From positions 8,842,701 through 8,906,700 of the forward strand of contig OY979726.1 of NCBI GenBank assembly GCA_963855995.1: a DNA stretch of 64,000 nt, written 5' to 3'. Each line of letters opens with the position of its first letter. The first letter of the stretch is position 1. Below are positions 21,696 to 33,359 of this stretch, in pieces. This stretch comes from Muricea muricata. Lineage: Eukaryota > Cnidaria > Anthozoa > Malacalcyonacea > Plexauridae. Below the pieces are notes generated by a model. It had not been told where the DNA came from, did no database searches, and saw only the letters and a program-made list of their open reading frames with translations. A program made the translations under genes and the position numbers.

Positions 21696-22560
21696 ATTTT
21701 CAATACAGCCAACGAAACGTCTGTTAAAGCTACAACCAATACTGGGATTCACGACTAATAAAGTCGTAGTTATAATAATAATTATGTTATTAATATTTTT
21801 AAATAATAATTATAAGTGTGTAGTTATAGTAAGAATTTGTGAATATTCAAGTTGATCAATATAATATAAATTGCTGTAACTTGGAATGCTTGTTTTTCTT
21901 TATTTTTACGCCTTTTCTCACCTCTAAGGATTGGGCTTCATCAGAAATAATAAAGCAACCGTTAAAAACAGTAATTATAAGAACTCCATTGAAACATCGT
22001 CTCCCAAACAACCAGATTTGTCCATGAAGACAAGTGTACTTAGGAAATTAAATTTCAATTTCAGAGATTTCAACTTAAAATTAACCCTTCCCAATCTTTG
22101 AAGGAAAAAAAGTGACTCCGTCAGAGAGTCATTTAAATACTTATTATAATACTATCATATTGGTACAGGCTTACCTTTTTTCACAAAACCGAAATTTCTC
22201 GTATCAAGAAAAACGGCCTTTAAATGCGTTTGTTCACAAAAAAGCTATAATTACATTAAAAACATTGCCTAAGCTAATGGCTTAAAATAGCGAAGGATAA
22301 GCGGAATACAAAAGATATGCAGAGAAAAATAGCGGAAGCTGAAACCTGAGCTGAAAGCTTGAAGGGTTGTAACGTTGGGTCGTGAATGCAATTTGACTGG
22401 ACTTTGTATTGATCACCCCTGATGAAGATACTAGACTGGAGTGTTGAAACGTTGGGTCTTGAATGTAATTTGAGTGAGGTTTGTATAGATCACCCCTGAT
22501 GAAGACACTAGACTGGAGTGTTGAGACGTTAAGTCGCGAATGGAATTCTATTGGACATAA
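21696..22560. repeat. Dispersed repeat with a tandem hammerhead-like 3' end
   Basis: 21840-22000 matches 36061-36220 and 51641-51790 (GATCAATATGATAAATTG-type and AAGGATTGGGC landmarks). Its right end contains CTGATGA at 22419 and again at 22496, 77 bp apart, each followed by AGA(T/C)ACTAGACTGGAGTGTT and GA(A/G)AC. A third, incomplete unit precedes them (GTAACGTTGGGTC near 22369). Non-coding. Confidence 0.7.
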
Positions 22561-23727
22561 CTAGCAAATATTATATACAAAAATAGAATTAGTGAATATG
22601 TAAATATTATATGATCTTCAAGAGAGTACTCAAGGATCTTAAGTGCAAATTTCCGAATATATTGAAAGCTACTAGATCAAAAATATCATACAACAACACC
22701 TGCAGAAAAATTTTCACAATATTAACGCAGATTAACTTCGTTCATGGCAGAAAAATATAATTACAGTAAATCTTCCGAAGAGTTTGTTAATCAAGCCTGC
22801 CCTTTCGCTATGAAATCAAGTCTCTAAGTCGATAATTAGAAGTCTAAAGAGATACTTGGAATTGAACACAATGTAACAGCACACTGTAAATCCGACTGTC
22901 ACAGCATGGTGGTTGAAACAAAAGCAGCTACCTCTAATTAGGAATGCAAGAGACTGACATTTGAAATCTTCATATGCTTTGAACAAAGTACATATCACAA
23001 TAAATTAGGTGTCCGCAATAGAAAATACGTAACCCTTCATATAATCCCAATCCTTATTTTATAGCAATAATCTCATGACATCATTTCCTGCGTCAGTTGC
23101 TCAATTCTAGGTATACAATTTCCGGAAATAAACACAATAATACATCTGAACCGATAAATGTTGAACCTATTACTTTCAAATTTGGACACATATCACCACT
23201 GAAACGTTTCACATTTGTTAATAGTTATAACCGGTATTTAGAATTGGTATTACTAAGCTTTCTGACCAATGTATAAACATTCTTCTGAATTGCATAATTA
23301 ATGCTAATAAATCACAAAGGCGACACTCTGAGATCACGCGATGTTTCGTAATATAACATGATGTCGAGAATGTTGCCTCCAAAAAGTAGTCCTCGACAAG
23401 TCACTAAAGTAAAGTTTTAATAATAAATCAAAGTATACAGAAAAAGGTTCCGTGGTTGTCGCGTGTCTCTCGCACGAACTCTAACGCTTTTGTAAACTGA
23501 TATTCCTTTACTATATTATGAATCAACTATTTTAATATGCTTATCTGTCAGTTCGGAGCAATGAGACAGACATAAGACATGCATCGATTTACAGCATGAA
23601 AGAACACGCGTAAAACGCAACGGCAGGAAACATTTCAAAAGTAAGTTTGTTCACATTGTCATACTACGCTAGCAGAAGAAACAGACAAATAAGTTGGGCT
23701 GCATTTGCTTACACGGAAATCATTTAA
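22561..23727. repeat. Long dispersed repeat, no gene
   Basis: The segment from about 23160 matches 36530-36700 (TTTAGAATTGGTATTACTAA versus TGTAGAATTGGTATTAATAG and following sequence). Similarity resumes after the MITE at 23730-24250. No coding signal. Confidence 0.5.
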
Positions 23728-23729
23728 TA

Positions 23730-24250
23730 CAGTCGAACTTGTATTAAGCGGTCACCCTCGGGGATTTCGAAAGTGACCGCTTAATACAGGTCTTGTAGAA
23801 AGTCACCACACGGCTTAAAATAACGTTTATTATACCTAAATTTGAACTAAACAGTAATATATTTCAATGTCCATAGCAAGTAACCAATTAAAAAGTATAT
23901 AAAACAGTAAATTATTTCTCATCTTAGACTTTAGTACTGAGATAAGTAATGAGATTTACAAGATGTAATTAATGACTTTGACATGTTGCCGAATAATGAT
24001 TTGAATACAATATATATTGTATAATGTTTGCTGCAGTCACTTTCCACTGACCGTTTAATACAGTTTCAAAACAATGAGAAATTAATTTTGGGACCGTGGA
24101 AGAGGTGACGGCGTCCGCTTAATAGAGGTGACCGTTCAATAAACGTCACTTTAATAGTACTTATATTATGAAATTTTCGGGACTTCGCCACATGACCGCT
24201 TAACAAAGGGTGACCGCTGAATACGGTGCCGCTTAATACAGGTTCGACTG
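23730..24250. mobile_element. TA-flanked mariner-like MITE (CAGTCGAAC ends)
   Basis: Ends are CAGTCGAACTTGTATTAAGC and GCTTAATACAGGTTCGACTG. TA flanks both ends (23728-23729 and 24251-24252). The words GTGACCGCTTAATAC and its complement recur in the interior. No transposase frame. Confidence 0.88.
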
Positions 24251-25111
24251 TAGTTTATTTGTTTTTATTGGACAAATATCAACTTGGCCACAGTTCACCT
24301 ACAGGTCTGGTATGTGAGCGTAGGTGTAGTGTACCAAATGAAATGCCCATGTACACGATACGGAAATTCGTTACGACTTTTATCCTGCCCGAAGTAATCG
24401 AGGTAATGGCATTAGTAGTTATTTCCATACGCCACAATGACAATCGTATACGACAACCTGCATTCTGTGAACTTTTGATGTATCTAATTTAGTAGGATAT
24501 ATTGCTTACATATGGAACTCAAAAGTCTTCTGCATACAGGTCTTTAGAACAACTGGTAAAAACTTAGAAATCGTCCTTCAGGATCTGGTTTAACCGGTAG
24601 CTATCAAAGCAGACAAGAGTAGGGAGAAACTGACAGGCTGTACGGCAGTAAGAAGGTCAGTAATACATTTCGAAGCTAAGTCATGAATAGATGTAAAAGT
24701 CAACAGCTGGTAGTCCTTGTGGCGGTTATTGTTGACCAAAATTGCCCCCACAAATAATTATTAAGAGAGCTGCCGCAATCCACTGTTTTTTTTGTAGATA
24801 CTGTAGTACATTCTATAATTTTATGTCATAAGATTAGCTAAGCCACAATAGTCCATGCAGCTTAGAATATATGAATGCGTGGTTGTTTCAATATTGTATT
24901 TGTGTTCCGGTTTTACACATCGCGTACAAACGCAGACAGTAAAATTGTTTCAATTTACTTGGTGCGTTATCTTGAAAGACGATAAATTCAAAGTCATTCG
25001 AATAACCCATGGCCATTTGTTTTCCCGTGAGATCAAAATTAACAAATGAAAGACAAGAAAAAATTGCTTACGTTTCTAATTGGTTGGACTTTGTAACTTT
25101 GAACGGTGTCT
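24251..25111. repeat. Continuation of the dispersed repeat, no gene
   Basis: 24895-25090 matches 36940-37190 in the same orientation, for example AAAGACGATAAATTCAAAGTCATT versus AAAGAATAGAAATTCAAAGCCATT in shortened form, and AATTGCTTACGTTT versus ATTTGCTTACGTTT. No coding frame of note. Confidence 0.5.
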
Positions 25112-25115
25112 TTAA

Positions 25116-25851
25116 GGTGGCTCCCTAAAATTACCTGAAATTTCGGATATTTTACGCCACCTTTGGTTCAGCCAAATTTACAACAAACACACTCAAAACA
25201 AGGCAATCTGATTGCTCTGAGGAAACTCAAAATGTCTTAAACTATCGGTGTGAAATAATGATATAGTCTTAGCGGTGTCATGGCCACCATATTGATTTGT
25301 TCTCAGCACTTTTATTTGCAATTGTTTCAATAATTGACAATATCCTGGTTTTCCTTCGGTGAATTTTTCTGAATTTTTTTGAATGTTTATCAGCATTGGT
25401 AGAATAACATATCCATTTTTAAAGGAAGTATACCAACACGTTTTCAAGATATATATGAATTTTAATAACGAAAACTTATGGGTAGATTTCTTTTTAATTC
25501 ACATATGTTTTACCCATAATCATAGTTAATAACTGTAGAAAGTTGAAGAAAAATTCACCCAAGGAAATGCGAGAAAACCATGAAAAAGCAGCGTTAAGGT
25601 GAAAAAATCGACTCGACATAAGTCCATTGCGCGCATGCGTATATCTGAGAATCACGAAACACGTGTGATTTATTCCCGCGATTACATTTTTTAACGAAAT
25701 TTTTGTTTTCTAATTTCTTGGCTTACAAATACAAAACTGGTTTTCACACTTTTTAACGAATTGTTTAGATAAAAAAACGAAACTCAAGATCGTTATGATC
25801 TCTCAAACTCTGATCTATATTTAATTGTACAGTAACTATAGGGAGCCACCT
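25116..25851. mobile_element. piggyBac-type non-autonomous element with TTAA target sites
   Basis: Inverted ends GGTGGCTCCCTA and TAGGGAGCCACC are each flanked by TTAA (25112-25115 and 25852-25855). The TTAA target is the signature of piggyBac-like insertion. About 736 bp, no transposase. Confidence 0.8.
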
Positions 25852-25914
25852 TAAGAAGAAATTTTTAATTTTAATTATAATATGTAATATGTTACAGCTC
25901 ATGAAAGGACACAT

Positions 25915-26200
25915 CACCAATCTCTGTAGACTCGATGGCTCAGAGTTAAAGCAGTGAACTAGACTCCTGAAGGTAGCGAGTTTAAATTCTGTGTACTTCG
26001 GGGGGGGGGGGGGCAAGTGCTTTTTACCTTGGATTCTCAAAGGTTGACAGTTTAAATTCTGTGTACTTATAAGAGATAAACAACCTTCGCACCAATCTCT
26101 GAAGACTAAATAGCTTAATTAGAGGTGAAGCAGTAGATTAAATTTCTGAACATTATCAGTTCAAATCAATTTATTCAAACAAATTTTTGCCATGTTATCT
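25915..26200 (+). repeat. tRNA-derived SINE-like sequence with poly-G and duplicated tail
   Basis: GATGGCTCAGAGTTAAAGCA resembles an A box and GCGAGTTTAAATTCTG a B box. The tail AGTTTAAATTCTGTGTACTT occurs twice (25978 and 26050), the first followed by a run of about 14 G. A weaker third head is at about 26095-26165, and a relative at 14160-14225. It lies directly upstream of the RING pseudogene. Confidence 0.55.
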
Positions 26201-27289
26201 TACAGTTAAAAAACTGATCTGCAATGGATGCACAAGGAGGTTACGATCAGGATCGCTTCATTTCGACAGTACCGAGTAGTTTAGTTTGCGGCATTTGTCA
26301 CCAGGTTGTCAGAGAACCACGATTATGTGAGGATGGAGAGCATTGCTTTTGTTGATCCTGTATATCTCAACACCTTAACGAGTCCAAAACATGCCCGGTG
26401 TGCAGAAATGAACTGACTGCAGAAACATTGGTACATCCTCAAAGATGTTTAAAGAGGGTTTTAAGGGAGTTGCAAATCAAGTGTGATTACATTGAACGAG
26501 GTTGTTCTGAGCATATCCAGCTGGGAAATTTACAAAACCACGTCAATCGTTGTGGATTTGCTCCTGTGACGTGTGAAAAATGTGGAATGCAGATAAATAG
26601 AAAGGATAAAGATAACCACGAGAAGAGTTTCTGCCAGATTGGAGCCGCAAATTGTAAAGAATGTGGAAATATTAAAGCAAATCATGATGAAATGAAACAG
26701 AAAATTTCTCAAATGAAGGCTGAAATGAAAAATGGTCAAGATGAGATGAAAGCAAGTCTAGATAATATAAAACAAAAACAAAACGTTATACTAACACAAC
26801 TAAATGAAATTATGAATGACCAACAGGAGTATCTAACGTCTGTGAATGAAAACCTGAATGAATTAAAAAGAAGTCATGATCAAATGGAGGTACGTGTCCT
26901 CAGGACTTTTACAGCGATTAATATTTTGTAAACCACCAAGACGTTCACTCACTTTTTCCATATCAATCACATTTTGGAATATAATTTGTATTATTATTTA
27001 TTGAAATATTTTAAGAGTTTTGATTGGTTAAAAGCTGACGGTGAAATCGTCATATCTGCTTGGAAGTTGCCCAAATTTGGTATTATCACTTCACCATGGT
27101 ATTGAAAACAAATATACGACATTATGAGTCATTTTGTCCTATATTGAAAAACAATGTAACGCGATATGACGTCACGCTAATTTATACGGGTTTTGCTGAA
27201 AAGGGGAAAATACAAATGGCTTGTTCAAAGAAAAGGATGCCCGATCTTGAAAGAAATGTTTACGAATAAGTAATAAAACAATTATCAAA

Positions 27290-27425
27290 TTCGGTTCTCA
27301 CAGATATGAGAAATTATTAAGGCCTCGGTTTGTGTTATCTGCATCAACCTCCGGCAGATAACACAAAACTCTGCCTTAATAATTCCTCATATCCTGCTCG
27401 ACCTCATTTAATAATTGTTTAAGAA
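27290..27425. repeat. Palindrome in intron 1 of the RING pseudogene
   Basis: TTTGTGTTATCTGC and GCAGATAACACAAA form a hairpin, with outer ATTATTAAGGC / GCCTTAATAAT and AATTAT/ATAATT arms. Confidence 0.65.
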
Positions 27426-27934
27426 TTGTTTTGGTCTAGCTGCATGGCAAAGAATATAACTGTCCAGCAAAGTACTAATGCATTTTACGACTACACCTGT
27501 TTCTAAGATTACTTTAACCACTCTGATTTAGGGAAATGTTAGTGAGATTCAAAGGACTCAGGGTGAAATAAATGCTACAGTAAATCAAATTAAGGTAAGA
27601 CTATGTTTTGTCAGTTATCCTAGCCATCCGTACATTTTTTGTTGTATCGGTAAAAACGCCCTTCACCTGTGCTAATATTATTTTCGAGGATCGGAGTTCA
27701 ACCATACAGATTGATAAGTTTCAAACATAAGTAAAATGAAGTGTTATCCACTTTACAAAAAATAAAACCACGGCGTGGTGCACTTTTTAAAAACGAGTGT
27801 GATTTTGGACCTAATAAATTCTGCATCACAAATTATACCACATTTCACACTGCCTGGGATAGACACATATATGGTTAGCATGATTTACCAACAAGCTAAT
27901 GAATTCGGAATGTATCTAGGAAGCAGAGTCGGGC

Positions 27935-28065
27935 AAAACTGGAGCTTCAACTGGGGGGGAGGGGGTGTTTTATATTCATATATTCATGTTCTGGCCGACG
28001 AATTTCTTTTGAAATCGGGTGATTTCCAATTAATAAGCAGCCCCCACCCCAATTAACGCTCAAGT
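27935..28065. mobile_element. Decayed copy of a G-tract palindromic MITE
   Basis: Shares the G-tract, TATTCATATATTCATGTTCT and GCCGACGAATTTCTTTTGAA landmarks with 35188-35342. The right end is CCCCCACCCCAATTAACG. Lies in intron 2 of the RING pseudogene. Confidence 0.6.
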
Positions 28066-28622
28066 TTCACCCCATTGCCCAGTATACCCACATGATTAAG
28101 GTGGTGTTAAACTAAATTTGGTGTTTAAAATGTATCATTTAGGATGATGTTAACGAAATAAAAAAAGCTCAAGTGGCCGACCAAGTCAAGTTTGAAGCAG
28201 TTGTAACAAACTTTCTGGGAGTGACGGCGAAGCAAGTGCACGGAGGAAGTATGAAGAACAATGACAATCAAGCGACAGATGTAGAGGACGACCAAGCTAT
28301 CATTGTCGCTGGAGGTCGCTGTGGCGAGAGAAATGACTGGGTATTAAGTACAGTCGAAAAATACAACATGGTAACTGGACAACCACTTATCTACCACGAA
28401 TGAACCACACAAGAACGCAGCTGGCATCATGTGTTGACAACGATGAGGTCATCGTTACAGGAGGTTACGATGGTGGCAAAGGTGTTGACACCATAGAAGT
28501 CTTAAAAATAAATCAGCATCCTTTGAAATGGACAATGCTTGACGCTAAATTGCCTATCAAATTATCTCGTCATGTCACCGTGCTTTATCAAAAAAAAATG
28601 TACGCAATTGGCGGGTTAATCC

Positions 28623-28815
28623 CAGCTAGCACGTTACGTAAACGCAACGTTTTAAAATGGTTCTATTTTGGTTAGGTCGGACGTAACCATCATACAACGT
28701 AAATGCAACGTTAAGCGTGCAGCGGCGCGATTAAAAGTGCTATTGTTTCGTGAAAATAACGTTGTAACAACGTTGTGAATGTACGTAATTCTGTAACGTT
28801 TAAACAACGTTTTTT
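28623..28815. repeat. AACGTT-dense repeat that truncates the kelch domain
   Basis: Six AACGTT palindromes occur in about 190 bp, several in GTAACAACGTTGTG-like context. The kelch reading frame ends exactly where this begins. Confidence 0.5.
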
Positions 28816-28944
28816 TCACGTCGCGAGGATGAATTGATATTCATGACTATTCATGACACGTGATGACACGTGTCTCTGCCGCTGCCCATTATTACTGATG
28901 TAACAATTTAGCTGTGTGACATAAACTTCATGTATCGTGTTGGG

Positions 28945-30715
28945 TCGCGGGATAAAACGCTGAAACTGAACGGCGGAAACGGAAACTGAAAACGGAAACT
29001 GAAATGGGGATAAAACGCTGAATAAATGGGGATAAAACGCTGAAATGGGGAAAGAACCCTGAAATGGGGATAAAACGCTGAAATGGAGATAAAACACTGA
29101 AATGGGGATAAAACGCTGAAATGGGGATAAAACGCTGAAATGGGGATACAGCTGTTTGCGTTCAAGCACAAAGCGCAAACATTTTTGCGAGTTTTTTTAC
29201 GTTTGCAACGTGACGCTTGCTCTTTGAAACGCAACATTTGCCGTTATAATTGTTACTGTTTACAATGATCAAAACTGAGTCCGTTTCACGTGTAACAAAC
29301 GATTATTTACAAGTTTTACCGCTTTTGTGTCATTTGAAATCCTAAACAAGCTTCTACTCCACGAAATTGGTATGTTTTATAAAAAAATGATAAAATGTGC
29401 ATCAAAACATGACATAACATGACATTTGCAATTACAGAACCGTCGGGTTTTGCATCTAGATGGCTTCCGTTTCAAACGGCCAAACGTCACGTTACAAACG
29501 AAAAGAAACTCGCGAAAATGTTTGCGCTTGGTGCTTGAACGCAAATAGCTGTAAAACGAAAGAGATTTGTGCTGTTCAAAAAACAACTTTGTTGTTCGAT
29601 CCAGATTAAGCAGAGTTGAATTTGACTACATGCAATATATATTGTTCAAGCAAAAAATTTTTTGTAAAATTTACACTCTACATTTTTATCCATTAAAGAC
29701 TTTACAACATTGTGAGCGTGGCATTCACGTGATATTGACAAACAGAAAAACATCATAACTACCGTTACAATAGAATTCAAGTAAATGTGAAAACGATAAT
29801 ATGCATAAAGAAACACGTGTGGAATAATTTAACAATATTCCGCACGGTATTTTCGTTCTAAAAAGTAACAAAGTTACAGTTTGGAATATTATTCAACTTT
29901 GATGCTTTCTTAAGTAAAACTACGGGGAAATTCCGCACGTCGAAAATCATTACACGTGTTTTGTGCGTGTCCCTTTTAAGGTTAAGTTTTTACGCATGTT
30001 TCTTATTGTTTTTGTTGACATGGAGTCTGGAGTTATCACGTAAAAAGAAATTTATCCAAGACCGTAAAGAGTTTCTTTTCAGATGTCGTTCGAGCAAAAA
30101 AATTAAAAGCATCCAGGCTCGTTCCTATATCCGTAAGTCAGAACACAGCACTTGAACGCCTTGATTGACAAAGATTTTGCAGTGGAATTCCAGTTGATTA
30201 CGAAGAAAGTTTTAGCAATAACGCTGTCAATGCATGTGCTTTTATATTCGTTACTCTCGCACATTTGCTTTTATCCTGTACAGAGTTAACAAACATTTTA
30301 CAGCATGCTATGCAAACAAAATAATCAGAACCGCAAAACTAGTTATTTAATGGCTAAAAAAGTAAAGTGTAAATTTTACAAATATTTTTGGTTTGAACAA
30401 TATTGTATGTAGTCGAATTTAATTCTGCTTAATCTGGAGCGAACAAGAAACTCGTTTTTTAAACAGCACAAAACTCTTTCGAACTTGCCACTTCAGCGTT
30501 TTATCACAGGCGAGGTATCTAATTTGTGGTTTTATCCGCATTTCAGCGTTTTATCCGCATTTCAGCGTTTTATCCCCATTTCAGCGTTTTATCCCCATTT
30601 CAGCGTTTTATCCCCATTTCAGCGTTTTATCCCCATTTCAGCGTTTTATCCCCCTTTCAGTTTCCGTTTTCAGTTTCCGTTTCCGCCATTCAGTTCAGCG
30701 TTTTATCCCGACCCG
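28945..30715. mobile_element. Foldback element with 19-bp minisatellite termini
   Basis: The left end (28950-29150) is an array of GGGGATAAAACGCTGAAAT units. The right end (30493-30712) is the same array inverted (TTTCAGCGTTTTATCCCCA, about eight units). Both arrays close with matching GGCGGAAACGGAAACTGA-type sequence and GGGATAAAACGCTGAA at the outer edge. Inside are two further inverted pairs: 29149-29225 with 29480-29552 (CGTTCAAGCAC, GCGCAAACATTTT), and 29553-29700 with 30347-30482 (CCAGATTAAGCAGA, AAAATTTACACT). The order is array, A, spacer, A', B, spacer, B', inverted array. No transposase frame is seen; proline/phenylalanine-rich frames at the ends are translations of the array. Confidence 0.85.
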
Positions 30716-31680
30716 TATCGACATCGTGTTTGTATTTTGTTTGCGAATTGCAAGAGTAAAGAACTATTTGTTGGAACTGTGCTAAATTTATAAATACTTT
30801 TCGAGAGTAATTGGTCTTGCTGGATTTCGACGTTAATATAGCTGTTTAAAGGTAAGTCTCAGAGTATCTGATCTGCATATTTTTTATTAATATGTTTATA
30901 TACAAACGAGTATTCACTATTCAGCTGTCTTTATTAAATTGTAGTATCCTTTAAGTTTGAAATATGTTTCAGCTTTTTGACCCTTAAGTTTTGTAAAATT
31001 TCGCGATTTCACGTAAAGTTAAAGCGTTGAACAGTCTTTTTTGAAGAGTAAATATATCAGGCAATTTACTATGTTGCTTTTCTTTCGACTACTGGCATAT
31101 ACTATAATCTAATTCTGCCTGAAATGTTTGCTATTTACCAGTGCTATGTACCTTTATATCTTCTGGATATTTCACAAATAATGATAGGATTCAGTGCTTT
31201 GGTATGCTTTAATTTAGTAAAAGATAAAATAAGAGGGTATTCTCAAATGATGCCTTGATTTACGAAGGATTGCTAATAACAATTTATCATTAGTCTTAGT
31301 CAAGTAAAATAGGCGCCATTGCCGCCATTAGAGCCCGCAATACAAGTTTGAAATGGCATAATAAATACTGAGAATACTGTATATAAGCATGTTTCCTAGG
31401 AATGAAGTTGATAATCAATGATTAGTATAGCTACTTAAGATGTAATAACTTTGAAATATTTTTTGTTTAAAAGTTTATTAACAAGCTTTTAGCTGCCAGG
31501 CTGCAACCTTCAACGGGTTGATACTATAAAGCTTGTTAATAAGTAATATTTTAACCAGAGAATGTTTCAATTTTCAAACACATCAAGATACGTAAAAACA
31601 TGATTACACTAAACATTACATTGATATCAATAAAACTAGAACCAGTTTAAAGTGACCTGACCACATCACTTGAAGTGACC
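30716..31680. other. No gene; one hairpin
   Basis: AT-rich. A hairpin at about 31472-31551 pairs TTATTAACAAGCTTTTAG with CTATAAAGCTTGTTAATAAG-like sequence. Nothing coding is recognised. Confidence 0.4.
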
Positions 31681-31850
31681 TGACCACATGGCATAGCTCA
31701 GTTGGCAGAGCATTGTGCTAGCATGTCAAAGTCTTTGGTTCAACTACCACCATATTACCATCTGGCATGTTTCCCGGCGTAGATGAAAACTCCAAGCATT
31801 AATCGCTGAAATTAATCTTGTTATTGATGCAAAAAACTTTAAACTAGTCT
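31680..31850 (+). repeat. tRNA-derived SINE-like sequence
   Basis: GGCATAGCTCAGTTGGCAGA at 31689 is a near-consensus A box region and TTGGTTCAACTACCAC at 31735 a B-box-like region, with CATGTTTCCCGGCG following. The acceptor stem does not pair, so it is not called a tRNA gene. Confidence 0.6.
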
Positions 31851-31984
31851 TGACTATAACTTGGTCTATTCTGTTAGACAGGATAATTAATATAACATGT
31901 GGAGTTTATTGAATGCTTTGTTGTTTGGCTAAGTAGCTATTATGCACTGGTCAATATAAATCCCCACACCACCAAAGCTAAAAA

Positions 31985-32275
31985 CAAGATGGTGGCAAGA
32001 ACACAGAGGAGATTTTAGAAATCCCTTTGCAGGTATACTCAATAAAAATAAAACAAATAAAACACCAGAAATGTATTCAGCATATAATAAATAAGCCTAT
32101 AGGCAATATTGTTGATGTTTCCATAAACAGTTTCTGAGCAGTATAGAATAGCATTTCAAATTATATTTTGATGTGCAACGATATCCAAAATAATCATTTA
32201 CTTCCTTATTTTTGGTTTAGTACACTTGCAAAGGGATTTCTAAAATCTTCTCAGTTTTCTTGCCACCATCTTGCT
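31985..32275. mobile_element. Palindromic MITE-like element
   Basis: CAAGATGGTGGCAAGAA and GATTTTAGAAATCCCTTTGC (31987-32032) are inverted at 32226-32274. About 290 bp, no gene. Confidence 0.7.
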
Positions 32276-32939
32276 TTCAGTAAGCTTGTGCATGTGCAGA
32301 CAGATTGCACATATGTTTTGCCATACCCCTTTAAGTTCAATATTATAAATCTTGTGACAGTTAATAAGTGCAAAATCAACTTGCTGGCAGCAGTGTTTTT
32401 GGAAATATGTTTAACATACATCAAAGCGGTCAGCAATTCCGCATTACTTGATGTAATAAGCCCTTGAAATAGACAGGATTTTCTCCTAGAAGTTTGTATT
32501 CGATTCATTGAGCACAGATAATCTTAACATTTTTGGGGGCAAAATGACCATAGGAATTACCATGGCATACTTGCCACAACCTGAAACCTAGACTAAAGCT
32601 TGAAAGATGACCCTGCCCGGAGCGCAGTGCCCGAATAGCTCAAACATCCGAAAAGTAACGGCCATTCTGATTTGCTTGTAGTGCTCAGAATGGCTGCTTT
32701 TATAGGTGGTTATTAAAAGGAGAACTTTGTCTAAGTAGAGGTATAATATTTTCAAGGCCATGCAACACCTCCATTCAACTGCTCACTGTGCATGTTATTA
32801 ATAATATGCCTGCCATAATTAATTATTAATTGCTCCCAAAATTCTACGATCAGCTGAAGATATATCCACAATTTAACACAACTATTGTACATTTAATAAG
32901 GATCGTCATTGTCTTATTTATAACATACTTTATTTCACT
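32276..32939. other. No gene recognised
   Basis: Only shadow-like short frames on both strands. No repeat family assigned. Confidence 0.4.
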
Positions 32940-33200
32940 TACCCCTGACTTCAGCTGTATTTTGCCGTCTTGTTTGCTTTTTATCATCGAATCGTGCCAG
33001 TGTAATCCAATTCTTGTACTGTTACACAATATCAGATGACTACAGAACATTTCAATCAAGTTTCGGCAAGTTTTCAAGCAGCGCAGTGCATTTTATCTTC
33101 GACATTATGCCCATCGATATTTCGTCAAGTATGCCGACATTGCATTGTCACGCCGCTTCTTTGCCCCAATAAATGCCAGTTCTTCGTCTTAATACGTGTT
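32940..33200 (-). repeat. Third, decayed copy of the exon found in the 1-1415 palindrome
   Basis: On the minus strand it keeps GTACAAGAATTG, AAAGCAAACAAGACGG and the terminal GGGGTAAGTGAAAT splice-donor-like sequence of the 1-1415 arms. Indels break the frame. Confidence 0.6.
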
Positions 33201-33359
33201 TAGATTAGGATATTCGAGAGCACGTCATTGTAGAATAGTTTCAATCGTAAATCTGAATGCATACGTTGCATTTAAAACCAGAAAAACACCCAAAACACGT
33301 TCAAATTTCAAATTTAAAACACAAGTTCAAAAGTCACAATTATGCCCGGGGGAAAGCTC

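Larger units (their letters stand above)
26224..28675 (+). pseudogene. Intron-bearing RING / TRAF zinc finger / coiled coil / kelch pseudogene
   Basis: Exons are 26224-26889, 27532-27594 and 28143 to about 28622, all joined in phase 0 at GT-AG sites. Exon 1 encodes the RING (CGICHQVV, then the zinc ligands LCEDGEHCFC and CPVC), TRAF-type zinc fingers and a long coiled coil; exon 2 and the start of exon 3 extend the coil; exon 3 starts the kelch repeats (AIIVAGGRCG, VIVTGGYDGG, MYAIGG). Defects: codon 44 is TGA (26353-26355) where the paralogue at 10792 has Arg, consistent with CGA to TGA; a one-base-type frameshift near 28374-28381 breaks kelch 1; and the kelch domain stops after its third strand at 28622, where repeat DNA rich in AACGTT begins. 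The family is probably E3 ligase-like. As it stands it cannot make a full protein unless these are sequence errors. Confidence 0.85.

Noticed and set aside
28816..29237. Repetitive Phe/Pro-rich open frames on the minus strand (and 30485-30793 plus)
   Set aside because: They are translations of the 19-bp array in several frames; no gene context.
30493..30712. CRISPR-like regular repeats
   Set aside because: The 19-bp units are directly adjacent with no unique spacers, and the same array occurs inverted at 28950-29150; this is a minisatellite in a foldback element of a eukaryote.
31689..31760. Functional tRNA gene
   Set aside because: A and B boxes are present but the acceptor stem and anticodon arm do not pair; SINE head favoured. 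The same applies to 5208, 5370, 25930 and 39503-39595.
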